NCBI RefSeq assembly: GCF_015645445.1
Contig: NZ_JADOGI010000087.1
Coordinates: 1-41,410, forward strand
Length of the DNA: 41,410 bases
DNA from: Nonomuraea cypriaca
GTDB lineage: Bacteria; Actinomycetota; Actinomycetes; Streptosporangiales; Streptosporangiaceae
Direction of reading: 5' to 3'
Below are positions 33,167 to 40,859 of this stretch, piece by piece. A model generated the notes under the pieces. It was not told where the DNA came from, made no database searches, and saw only the letters and a list, made by a program, of their open reading frames with translations. A program made the position numbers and the translations under genes. The stretch's first letter is position 1, and each line of letters opens with the position of its first letter.

Positions 33167-34824
33167 CGGGACTTGACCGAGGCGTCCTCGGGTGGGATCT
33201 CCGCCGGGGAGGAGCGGAACCAGCGGCAGCCGTGCGGGTCGAGCAGCACCCGTACCACGCCGTGGTCGGCCACCTCGAGGGTGCCGTCCACCAGGAGGTC
33301 CGTGAGCATGCAGTGCTCCAGGCCGGTCAGCGTCAGCTCCACGTCCCGCACCGTGTCGCACAGGTTGTGCACCACCACGACGGTGGCGCCGTCGGCGTCG
33401 CAGCGGTGGGCGAAGGCCGCGTGGTCACCGGTCTCCAGCACCGTGCAGTCGCCCCACGCCAGCTCGGGGCACTCCCGGTACCGCTCGATCAGTAACTGGA
33501 ACCAGCGCAGCAGCGAGTCCGTGTCCCGCTTCTGGTCGGCGACGTTCACCCGGTCGGGGGCGAAGGAGCCGTCGGGGATCTCGCGTACCGGCTCGGCCCG
33601 GCTGAAGCCGCCGTCCCGCGACCACTGCATCGGCACGCGTACCGCCATGCGGCCTTCCTCGCCGAGGTTCTCGCCCAGGCCGATCTCCTCGCCGTAGAAG
33701 ATCACCGGCGTGCCCGGGAGCGAGAACAGCAGGCTGTAGGCCATCTTGATGCGCCGCAGGTCGCCGCCGAGCATGGTGGGCAGGCGGCGGCGCAGGCCAC
33801 GGCCGTAGATCTGCATGTCCCCGCACGGGCCGAACGCGCGGAAGACCTCCTGCTGCTCGTCCTCGGTGAGCTTGTCGAGGGTCAGCTCGTCGTGGTTGCG
33901 CAGGAACACGGCCCACTGGCAGTCCTTGGGTGGCCGGGGGCGCTCACGAAGGGCGGAGGCGAGGGGCCGGGCGTCGCTGCGCGCCATGGAGAGCCAGGCA
34001 CGCTGCATGCCGATGAAGTCGAAGCACATGGTGATCTGGTCACCCAGCCCATCACCGAAATATTCAACTAAATCCTGGTACGGCACGTTCACCTCGCCGA
34101 GCAGGATCGACCCGCCCTTGCGCCTGGTCATGAACGCCCGCAGGTCCGCCAGGAACTCGTGCGGGTTCGCCGGCTTCGGATTGACGTTCTCGATGAGGAA
34201 CGGCACGGCGTCCACCCTGAACCCCGACAGGCCCAGCTCCATCCAGAAGCCCAGGATGCGCGCGATCTCGTCCTTGACCTCGGGGTTGCCGACGTTCAGA
34301 TCGGGCTGGTGCCGGTAGAAGCTGTGCAGGTAGTACTGGCCGGAGGCGTCGTCGTACTCCCAGACGCTGGACTCCTTGTCGGGGAAGACGATCTGCTCCT
34401 TGTTGTCGGGCTCGGGGGTGTCGGACCAGACGTACCAGTCGCGCAGGGGAGAGTCCCGGCTCGATCGCGCCCGCGCGAACCAGGGATGCCGGTCGGAGGT
34501 GTGGTTGACGACCAGGTCGGCGATCACCCGCAGGCCCCTGTCGTGGGCCGTGCGAATGAACTCCACGAAGTCCCCCAGCGTGCCCAGCCGCGGGTCGACG
34601 CTGTAGAAGTCGGTGATGTCGTACCCGTCGTCCCGGTTCGGGGTGGGGAAGAACGGCATGAGCCAGAGGCAGGTCACCCCAAGCCCCGCGAGATAGTCGA
34701 TCTCCTGTGTCAGGCCGCGGAAATCGCCCACGCCGTCGTCGTTCCCGTCCTTGAACGTCTCCACGTCGAGGCAGTAGACGACGGCGTTCTTCCACCACAC
34801 GTCGGAGGTGTAGGTCAGTCGCAT
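33163..34824 (-). CDS. GH13 family alpha-amylase-like enzyme (trehalose synthase type)
   Basis: 553 aa. The (beta/alpha)8 barrel has the GH13 regions: DLVVNHTS, FRVDAVPF (nucleophile Asp), LLGEVNVP (acid/base Glu) and FLRNHDE (stabilising Asp). The N-terminus VWWKNAVVYCLDVETFKDGN resembles trehalose synthase/oligo-1,6-glucosidase proteins that act on small alpha-glucans in the cytoplasm. No signal peptide. The ATG at 34824 is chosen because it begins the conserved domain; the 129 residues of open frame before it are not conserved. A TTA codon is at 34069-34071. Convergent stops with TetR share CTAG. Confidence 0.88.
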   Translation of the reverse strand: MRLTYTSDVWWKNAVVYCLDVETFKDGNDDGVGDFRGLTQEIDYLAGLGVTCLWLMPFFPTPNRDDGYDITDFYSVDPRLGTLGDFVEFIRTAHDRGLRVIADLVVNHTSDRHPWFARARSSRDSPLRDWYVWSDTPEPDNKEQIVFPDKESSVWEYDDASGQYYLHSFYRHQPDLNVGNPEVKDEIARILGFWMELGLSGFRVDAVPFLIENVNPKPANPHEFLADLRAFMTRRKGGSILLGEVNVPYQDLVEYFGDGLGDQITMCFDFIGMQRAWLSMARSDARPLASALRERPRPPKDCQWAVFLRNHDELTLDKLTEDEQQEVFRAFGPCGDMQIYGRGLRRRLPTMLGGDLRRIKMAYSLLFSLPGTPVIFYGEEIGLGENLGEEGRMAVRVPMQWSRDGGFSRAEPVREIPDGSFAPDRVNVADQKRDTDSLLRWFQLLIERYRECPELAWGDCTVLETGDHAAFAHRCDADGATVVVVHNLCDTVRDVELTLTGLEHCMLTDLLVDGTLEVADHGVVRVLLDPHGCRWFRSSPAEIPPEDASVKSR

Positions 34825-34990
34825 GCGCCGACCGCTACCCGCGAGCACGGCGCTCAGGCACGCCGGTCCGGCCATGCCCCGGTGACCTCGGCCGACGCGG
34901 ACCGCGAGATCACGTATGCCGGTCGACGTGTCGATCCGGGGTCGTAGCGTTCGTGTAGGCAGGAGAAGCCGTAATGACCTGGAGGAGACT

Positions 34991-35404
34991 ATGTCGTTCA
35001 CCGACGAAGAGATCGCGTACCTGCGCTCGCAGCCGCTCGCGCGGCTCGCGACCCTGTCCGGCGACGGGCAGCCGGACGTGGTGCCGGTGGCGTTCGAGTT
35101 CGACGGCACGCACTTCTGGATCGGCGGAGCGGGCCAGAGCGTTCTGCGCACCCGCAAGTTCCGCAACGTGGGAGCGGGAAACGTCAAGGTGGCCCTGGTC
35201 ATCGATGACATGGTGTCGTTCGATCCGTTCGTCGCGCGTGGCGTGCGCGTCTACGGCCGCGCAGAGGAGCCGGTCGAACGTGTCGGCCTGGTCGGCCCCG
35301 GCGTCTACACCCGCGTCACCCCCACCGTCTCCTGGAGCTGGAACATGGCCGGCGAGCCCGTCGGCGACGAGTGGTACGAGGCACGCCGCGCCGTCCACAC
35401 GTGA
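34991..35404 (+). CDS. PPOX-class F420-dependent or FMN-type oxidoreductase
   Basis: 137 aa split-barrel flavin-binding fold. LARLATLSGDGQPDVVPVAFEFDG and the later NVKVALVIDDM match the PPOX-class F420-dependent family common in actinomycetes. GGAGGA precedes the ATG. Substrate unknown; F420 rather than FMN is inferred from the family. Confidence 0.85.
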   Translation: MSFTDEEIAYLRSQPLARLATLSGDGQPDVVPVAFEFDGTHFWIGGAGQSVLRTRKFRNVGAGNVKVALVIDDMVSFDPFVARGVRVYGRAEEPVERVGLVGPGVYTRVTPTVSWSWNMAGEPVGDEWYEARRAVHT

Positions 35405-35405
35405 C

Positions 35406-35791
35406 TCAGAGCAGGGTCCCGCCGGTGACCTCGAACCTGGCCAGGGCCTCGTCGATCCTGGCCAGCGTGTCCTGGTGGAGGGTGAGGCCGGCCGAGGCCA
35501 GGTTCTCCTCGATGTGCGCCGGCGTGCGGCTGCCTGGGATGGCCACCACGTGCTCGTCCTGGTGCAGCAGCCAGGCCAGGGCGAGCTGGGCCGGGCTGAT
35601 GCCGAGCTGCGCGGCCAGCGCCCGGATGGGGGCGTAGCGGTCGTTGTCGCTCGCCAGGTTGCCGGCCGAGAAGCGCGGGGCGTTGTGCCGGAAGTCCCCC
35701 TCGCCCAGCGCGCTCACCGTGCCGGTGAGGAACCCGTTGCCGAGCGGGCTCCACGCCACGATCCCCACGCCCAGCTCCCGCGCGGCGGGGG
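35406..35791 (-). pseudogene. Aldo/keto reductase, N-terminally truncated
   Basis: About 128 residues that match the C-terminal half of aldo/keto reductases: ARELGVGIVAWSPLGNGFLT, LGISPAQLALAWLL, VAIPGSRTPAHIEENL. The N-terminal two thirds with the catalytic Tyr and Asp are absent. At about 35789 the family match stops at the sequence that begins the LysR remnant on the other strand. No start codon or ribosome site fits. See the paired LysR remnant. Confidence 0.85.
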
Positions 35792-36359
35792 CTGCAGCAG
35801 GAGGCGTTGCGGCGCTTCCGTGCCGCGATGCCGGGGTGGTAGGTGTCGTTGCGGCTGGTCGGCTGGGACGATCCCAGCGGCGGGCTGAGCGACGGCAGCT
35901 CCGACGTGGCGTTCGTCTGGCTGCCGGTGCCGCCGGGGCTGAACACGTACGTGCTGGCGACCGAGGGCAGGGGTGTGGCCATGCCGGACGATCACCGACT
36001 GGCCGGGGTGTCCCGAGATGCCGTTCGAGGAGCTGCGCGCGGAGCCGTTCATCGCGCTGCCCACCTCGGCCGGGCCGCTGCGGGACTTCTGGCTTGGACT
36101 CGACGCGCGGGACGACGAGCCGGTCGTCGGGGTCACCGCCAACACGCCGGAGGAGGTGTTCGAGGCCGTGACAGGCGGGCTCGGCGCGGTGCTGGTGGCC
36201 GAGGAGAACGCCACGCTCTACAACAGACCGGGCATGGTCTACCGGCCGGTGATCGGGCTGCCGCCGGGCGAGCTGGCCATCGCGTGGCGCGAAGGGGATA
36301 TCAGCCCACAAGTCATCGCATTCATCGACGCGCTACGACAAGTCGCCACTAAGGTCTGA
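35792..36359 (+). pseudogene. LysR-family regulator, remnant of the effector domain
   Basis: The reading starts inside the protein (LQQEALRRFRAAMPGW), hits a premature TAG at 35840-35842, continues in the same frame as VSLRLVGWDDPSGGLSDGSS and LNTYVLATEGRGVAMPDDHR, and then shifts by one base near 36001-36012 to CPEMPFEELRAEPFIALP through VTANTPEEVFEAVTGGLGAV to the stop. This is the LysR substrate-binding domain. The helix-turn-helix is missing. It shares its broken end with the aldo/keto reductase on the opposite strand. Confidence 0.85.
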
Positions 36360-36392
36360 CGCGACATCTGATCCTCGCGGAAGGGCGACCCC

Positions 36393-36593
36393 ATGAGCGA
36401 CTACACGATGACCTTCGAGCTGGTCGACGCCGACAACGACGGCCGTATCTCCGCCGTGGAGCTCGTACGGCTGATGGAGGTGCTCGGGCAGCCGGTGACG
36501 CTGGAGGCCGCGCAGGACGGGGTGCGGCGGCTGGACAAGGACGGCGACGGCCTGATCGACGTGGAGGAGTTCGGCGCGTTCATCCAGAGGTGA
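36393..36593 (+). CDS. Two-EF-hand calcium-binding protein
   Basis: 66 aa. Both 12-residue calcium loops are intact: DADNDGRISAVE and DKDGDGLIDVEE. With no signal peptide or membrane segment, it is a soluble calmodulin-like protein of the kind seen in sporulating actinomycetes (CabC and related). It lies 33 nt after the LysR remnant; GGAAGGG precedes the ATG. Confidence 0.9.
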   Translation: MSDYTMTFELVDADNDGRISAVELVRLMEVLGQPVTLEAAQDGVRRLDKDGDGLIDVEEFGAFIQR

Positions 36594-36681
36594 GCCTGGG
36601 CGGCTGGCGGCTTGGTGCGGACGGCCTCGCGGGCCAGGGCGCGTTCCACCGCGCTCCTGGCCCGCGTCATGCGTGGGGTCC

Positions 36682-36709
36682 CCCCTCGATCAGGGCCCCT
36701 CGATCAGGG
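36682..36709. repeat. 14-bp tandem duplication at a gene's 3' end
   Basis: CCCCTCGATCAGGG occurs twice, back to back (36682-36695 and 36696-36709). The stop codon of the gene on the minus strand lies in one copy. Probably a slip duplication. Confidence 0.7.
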
Positions 36710-37036
36710 AACGTCGAACGTCTTGCGGTTGGTCGCCCCGATGACCTCGATCCCCTTGGTGCCGAGGATGCCGTCGAGCGGCAGCGACTCCGTGTAGGGG
36801 GCGAGGGCCGGCAGCCCCATGCCGGACATCGAGCCGATGACCTCGATCCCCCAGTATTCGGGGCGCTTGATGTAGACCAGTGGCGACAGCTCGACCTTCA
36901 TGTTGAGGTAGGGCTTGGTGCCGCTCACGATCAGGATGAAGGTGCCGGGCACGATGCCCGGCACGACCCGCGCCTCTTCGAAGTCGATCAGCCTTACGGA
37001 CTGAGACGTGGGCAGTTCGGCGAAGTTTTCCACCAT
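36704..37036 (-). CDS. Conserved actinobacterial protein of unknown function
   Basis: 110 aa from the ATG at 37036, preceded by GAGGGGG. The sequence is beta-rich (FEEARVVPGIVPGTFILIVS, VELSPLVYIKRPEYWGIEVIG) with no signal or membrane segment. It looks like a small conserved actinobacterial protein I have no function for. The upstream region carries two hairpins. Confidence 0.75.
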   Translation of the reverse strand: MVENFAELPTSQSVRLIDFEEARVVPGIVPGTFILIVSGTKPYLNMKVELSPLVYIKRPEYWGIEVIGSMSGMGLPALAPYTESLPLDGILGTKGIEVIGATNRKTFDVP

Positions 37037-37085
37037 GGTGGAGCCCCCTCCCTTGACGTGGGCACTCCCCCGAGTGTAACCGTCC

Positions 37086-37170
37086 GTGACGCCTTCGTCA
37101 CAAACCGGTGACCTGTCCCGTGGCTTCGAACTTCTCACGCGCCCGCGAGGCAGGCAACGCCACGGACAGG
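37086..37170. other. Two inverted repeats in the gap between 37036 and 37232
   Basis: GTGACG (37086-37091) and CGTCAC (37096-37101) form a tight hairpin with a CCTT loop. Next to it, 37112-37124 and 37159-37170 pair over 12 bp with one bulged C around 34 nt. They lie between two minus-strand genes and may terminate the upstream gene or act in the promoter of the gene at 36704. Confidence 0.4.
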
Positions 37171-37231
37171 ACCCTAACGGGAAGGCCACCCAGGGCGGGC
37201 ACCGCCCGTGAGGCGATGCCCGGCGGCGGGA

Positions 37232-38518
37232 TCAGGCGGCGTGCAGGTAGACCTGGCCGAAGACCTCGGAGAGGTTCTTCATGTCCGTGGTCACGTCCAC
37301 CTCGGGGTTGGCCGGGTCGTAGACCGTGGCCAGGCGGGGACGGATCGAGCCGAGCTTCTTGAGCTGCTCCCAGGTGGTGTTGGCGGCCCACTTCTCACCG
37401 AACACCCGGTTGACCTGGCCCTGGTCGTTCTGCCAGCGGGTCCACAGCGTGACCGTCTCGGCGGCGTCGTCCTGGAGCGGGGCGGCCACGCGGTCGGTGA
37501 TGGCCTTGGCGGCCTGCTCCTCGGTGAGCTGGGCGGCGGTGAAGGAGGCGTCCTCGGCGGCGATCTGCGCGTACGCGTCCCAGGCGCGGGCCCGGACCTG
37601 GATCCACTGGTTGCGCTGGGCGGTGGCGGCGTCGATCTTCCAGGTGGCGTACTCGGTGGCCAGGTGGCCGCTGTCGAGGGCGAGCTGGTCGATCTGGCCC
37701 TTGGCGAGCCAGGCGCCGATGCGGTCGGGGTCGAGCAGCGGGTACTTCTTGGTCACCTCGGCCTGGCAGGTCTCGTCAGAGCCGCAGCCGAACACCGGCA
37801 CCAGCGTGTGCGCGGCCAGCTTCACGCCCGGTACCAGCGTGCGCAGCGCGGTCGTGGCCTCGGTGACGAACGTGTCCAGCTCGTCCGCCGTGGCGAACGT
37901 CTGGTTGAAGCCCAGCTGCGAGGTGAACCTGATGCCGACGACTCCGGGCTGCGCGGCGGCCAGTGCGGCGACCTTCTTGGCGGCCTCGGCGAGCCTGCCC
38001 GCCTTGTAGTCGTCGGCGAGTTCGGTGTCGATCCAGATCCGCATGCCGGTCTGGGCGACGGCCTGGACGGCCTGCCCGGCCGGCGTCTCCTCGGCCGCGG
38101 CCTTGTCGGCGGCGCTGAGCCCGGTGCCGTCGACGTAGCACTCCTCGCCGTTCTGGCACTCGGGCGTGCCGCCGTCCTCGGCGCCCTCGACGTCCGGGTC
38201 GCCCACGTCGTGCATCTCGCCGTCGCCCTCGGGGCCATCGGGGCCGGTCGGGCACTCGGTGCCTGGCTCGTTGCAGTCGATGGTGATGGGGTCCATCGGG
38301 CCGGCGTCGATCATGTTCTGGCCGTCGTTCTCCAGCCAGAACCGCGCGATGTCCGCGGCCTCCTCGGGGGTGGCCATCCAGGTGCAGACCACGTACGCGG
38401 GCGTGTCCGCGGCCATCAGGTCGTTACAGCTACGGGGGTCGTCCTGCGACCACGCTGGGGCGCCGACGCCGAGGATTGAGAGGGCCAGTCCGATGACGAA
38501 GAGCTGCCGCAGTCGCAT
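37232..38518 (-). CDS. Secreted protein of unknown function
   Basis: 428 aa. Signal peptide 1-24 (MRLRQLFVIGLALSILGVGA, cleaved near AWS). A cysteine-bearing, strongly acidic insertion lies at about residues 80-130 (TIDCNEPGTECPTGPDGPEG, DPDVEGAEDGG, CQNGEECYVDG). The middle (IWIDTELADDYKAGRLAEAA, VVGIRFTSQLG, VKLAAHTLVPVFGC) looks like part of a TIM-barrel hydrolase, but I cannot assign a family. The remaining helical C-terminus shows no motif. Confidence 0.75.
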   Translation of the reverse strand: MRLRQLFVIGLALSILGVGAPAWSQDDPRSCNDLMAADTPAYVVCTWMATPEEAADIARFWLENDGQNMIDAGPMDPITIDCNEPGTECPTGPDGPEGDGEMHDVGDPDVEGAEDGGTPECQNGEECYVDGTGLSAADKAAAEETPAGQAVQAVAQTGMRIWIDTELADDYKAGRLAEAAKKVAALAAAQPGVVGIRFTSQLGFNQTFATADELDTFVTEATTALRTLVPGVKLAAHTLVPVFGCGSDETCQAEVTKKYPLLDPDRIGAWLAKGQIDQLALDSGHLATEYATWKIDAATAQRNQWIQVRARAWDAYAQIAAEDASFTAAQLTEEQAAKAITDRVAAPLQDDAAETVTLWTRWQNDQGQVNRVFGEKWAANTTWEQLKKLGSIRPRLATVYDPANPEVDVTTDMKNLSEVFGQVYLHAA

Positions 38519-38585
38519 GGCACCTTATTTCCAGGGGGTGATCAATGGCATATCGCACAATATCCGGACGATCAACAACATTCAA

Positions 38586-38699
38586 CGCGGGGGGATCCCC
38601 GCGGGCCCCCATCAACTGCTTGGAAGAGGCTTTTGTCTTTGCGGCGAGCTGCGCTCGCCGCCCTGTGGTGCGATGAGCAAGCTCATAGCACCACAGGGG
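38586..38699 (+). repeat. Dispersed multi-hairpin repeat, copy 2
   Basis: The core 38606-38699 (94 bp) matches copy 1 at 93 of 95 positions, with one base deleted in the small hairpin loop and one change in the long stem (an A at 38687 that breaks one pair). The preceding hairpin has a different sequence (CGCGGGG/CCCCGCG around GGAT) but keeps the shape. Orientation is the same as copy 1 relative to the gene downstream, an MFS exporter that begins about 100 bp later. The rest of 38519-38585 is an AT-richer leader of the divergent secreted-protein gene. Confidence 0.85.
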
Positions 38700-38797
38700 T
38701 TAGGCGTGGCGGGAGTGGCGGGATATTGGCGCGACAAGGGCTGATGGAACCGGCAGAATGGGTGGGCTTTTGCCGTTTTCGCAGGGGGGACGCGACG

Positions 38798-40045
38798 GTG
38801 CACGGTTTTACAGGGGATCTCGGTCTGCTCCGGGACCGCCGCTTCACACTCCTGCTGTCCGCCAGGACGATCTCGGTCCTGGGCAGCGCGTTCGCCCCCG
38901 TGGCGCTCGCCTTCGGCATCCTCGGCCTGCCAGGGGCGACCGCCACCACCCTGTCCGTCGTGCTCACCGCCGAGGCCCTGCCCATGATCGTGTTCATGCT
39001 GGCCGGCGGCGTGATCGCGGACCGGCTGCCCCGGCATCGGGTGATGATGGCCGGCGAGTTCCTCATGGCGGCGGGGTTCTTCGCGCTGGCGGTCATGCTG
39101 CTCACCGGCTGGACGCCGATGCCCGCGCTGGTCACGGCGGCGGCGGTGAGCGGGATCGCCACCGCGATCACGTTCCCCGCGCTGACCGGGATCATCCCCG
39201 AGGTCGTGCCGCTCGACCGGCTGCAGACCGGCAACGCGCTGCTCGGCCTGGGCGCGAACGCCTCGCGCGTGGCCGGCGCGGTGCTGGGCGGCGGCACGGT
39301 GGTGCTCTTCGGCGGGGGCTGGGCGCTGGCGGTGAGCGGCGCGATGTTCGCGGTCGCCGGGGTGCTGATCGCCCTGCTGCGGATGGAGGCGGGCGAGCGG
39401 CCACCGGGCGAGCGGCACTCGGTGCTGAAGGACCTGCGTGACGGCTGGCGGGAGTTCAGCTCTCGGCAGTGGCTCTGGGTGGTGGTCGCGCAGTTCTCCC
39501 TGCTGGTCATGGCCGTCCAGGCCGGTCACGGGGTGCTCGGGCCGCTGCTGGCGAAGGAGACGCTGGGCGGGCCCGCGGCCTGGTCGGCGTTCCTGGCCGG
39601 CGAGGCCGTCGGGACGATCGCCGGGGTGCTGGTCTCCATCAGGGTGCGGCCCAGACGGCCGATCCTGGTGGCGGTGCTGCTGTGCCTGCCGATCGCACTG
39701 CCGTACGTGCTGCTCGGGCTCGACGCGCCGCTCTGGGGGATCGTGGCGGGGGCGTTCGTGCTCGGTGTGTCCATGGACGTCTTCGGCGTCCTCTGGCAGA
39801 CGACCATGCAGCGCGAGGTCCCGGCCGAGTCGTTGTCGCGGGTCAGCTCGTACGACATGCTCGGGTCGTTGATGTTCGGGCCGATCGGGCTGATGCTGGC
39901 GGGGCCGGCGGCGGCCCTGTTCGGAACGCAGGGAGCGCTGCTCGGCTGCGCCGTCATCGTCGTGCTGTGCACCCTGGCCACGCTGCTGTCCCCCGGCGTC
40001 AGAAACCTGCGCGCCCCCGAACTCACCCCCGCCACCTCACACTGA
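38798..40045 (+). CDS. MFS transporter (EntS-like exporter)
   Basis: 415 aa from the GTG at 38798, preceded by GGGGGA. It has about 12 membrane helices. The N-terminal FTLLLSARTISVLGSAFAPV and GVIADRLPRHRVMMAGEF (the MFS loop 2-3 motif) place it with MFS_3 exporters related to EntS. It probably exports a small metabolite or drug. A longer in-frame reading covers the dispersed repeat and is rejected. Confidence 0.9.
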   Translation: MHGFTGDLGLLRDRRFTLLLSARTISVLGSAFAPVALAFGILGLPGATATTLSVVLTAEALPMIVFMLAGGVIADRLPRHRVMMAGEFLMAAGFFALAVMLLTGWTPMPALVTAAAVSGIATAITFPALTGIIPEVVPLDRLQTGNALLGLGANASRVAGAVLGGGTVVLFGGGWALAVSGAMFAVAGVLIALLRMEAGERPPGERHSVLKDLRDGWREFSSRQWLWVVVAQFSLLVMAVQAGHGVLGPLLAKETLGGPAAWSAFLAGEAVGTIAGVLVSIRVRPRRPILVAVLLCLPIALPYVLLGLDAPLWGIVAGAFVLGVSMDVFGVLWQTTMQREVPAESLSRVSSYDMLGSLMFGPIGLMLAGPAAALFGTQGALLGCAVIVVLCTLATLLSPGVRNLRAPELTPATSH

Positions 40046-40084
40046 CCGGAATCACGCGGCGGCCGGCTCCGGACAGCGGCCTCC

Positions 40085-40201
40085 GCCGCGACCACGCGCC
40101 GGCCGAGGGCTGGAGCGGCGGCCCCGCCGCGACCACGCGCGGGCCGAGGGCTGGAGCGGCGGCCCCGCCGCGACCACGCGCGGGCCGAGGGAGCGGCGGC
40201 C
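40085..40201. repeat. 41-bp tandem repeat (minisatellite)
   Basis: Unit GCCGCGACCACGCGC... of 41 bp, starting at 40085, 40126 and 40167; the third copy lacks 4 bp (CTGG) near its end. It lies in the gap between the MFS gene and the convergent membrane-protein gene. GCGGCG-GCCC-CGCCGC hairpins form at each junction, so it may also stop transcription. Confidence 0.9.
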
Positions 40202-40678
40202 TCACGCGGAGCGGAACCACGTGTTGGCGCGGGGCTGGAACATCAGGGTCACCGCTCCCAGCACCGCCGCCAGGTGCAGGATGCGGCTCGACGCGAACAC
40301 CCAGTCCAGCGCCTGCGCCCCGGCGACGGCCGCGCCGATCGAGCCACCGTCCAGCAGCCACCGCACGGGTTCGATCACGAGCGAGAGCGTGCCGAACACG
40401 CCCAGGCCGGCGGCGAGGGTCAGGCGCGCCCAGTTGGCACCGCGCCTCATCCGCAGCGCCAGGAACACCGCCCCTGCGAACACCGCCAGCCGGAACCCGG
40501 CCCCGGGCAGCAGGCCCGCGAGCGCGGCGGCGTCCGCCGACAGCTCGCGCCCGATCATCAGGACGGCCTCGAACGCGCCGAACGCGACCGCCGACAACCA
40601 GAGCATGACGGCGCTGTGCACCACGGGTGGCGGCCCGTCGTCGCGCGGGCGGGCGGCGGTACCGGTCTCAGTGATCAC
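40202..40678 (-). CDS. Integral membrane protein of unknown function
   Basis: 158 aa from the GTG at 40678, which has GGAGG 6 nt upstream. Four hydrophobic helices (VMLWLSAVAFGAFEAVLMIG, FRLAVFAGAVFLAL, LTLAAGLGVFGTLSLVI, ILHLAAVLGAVTLMF) after a polar N-terminus of about 25 residues. No family is recognised with certainty. Its stop lies at the edge of the 41-bp repeat. Confidence 0.7.
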   Translation of the reverse strand: MITETGTAARPRDDGPPPVVHSAVMLWLSAVAFGAFEAVLMIGRELSADAAALAGLLPGAGFRLAVFAGAVFLALRMRRGANWARLTLAAGLGVFGTLSLVIEPVRWLLDGGSIGAAVAGAQALDWVFASSRILHLAAVLGAVTLMFQPRANTWFRSA

Positions 40679-40780
40679 GACGGGCCTCCATGGGTTCGGG
40701 GATCGCACCTGAAGTGTCCGCCGCGGGCACCGCCCAGAGCATGCCCGCCGTCCCCCGAGTTCGGGTGAGGCGCGCCCTAC

Positions 40781-40859
40781 CCGACGTGTCCGCTGGTCCT
40801 CAGCCCACGTGTCCGCTGGTCCTCAGCCGACGTGTCCGCTGGTCCTCAGCCCACGCGAG
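40781..40859. repeat. 23-bp tandem repeat, three copies plus a partial
   Basis: CCSACGTGTCCGCTGGTCCT-CAG repeats exactly with one G/C alternation at 40781, 40804 and 40827, and a fourth copy begins at 40850. The array crosses the stop codon (40823-40825) of the flavoenzyme gene, so its C-terminal residues are encoded by the repeat. Confidence 0.9.

Noticed and set aside
38633..38797. N-terminal extension of the MFS gene through the second repeat copy
   Set aside because: Same repeat, read in a different frame; the GTG at 38798 has a ribosome site and gives a normal MFS start.
40781..40859. CRISPR-like array
   Set aside because: Units are directly adjacent with no unique spacers; this is a tandem minisatellite.
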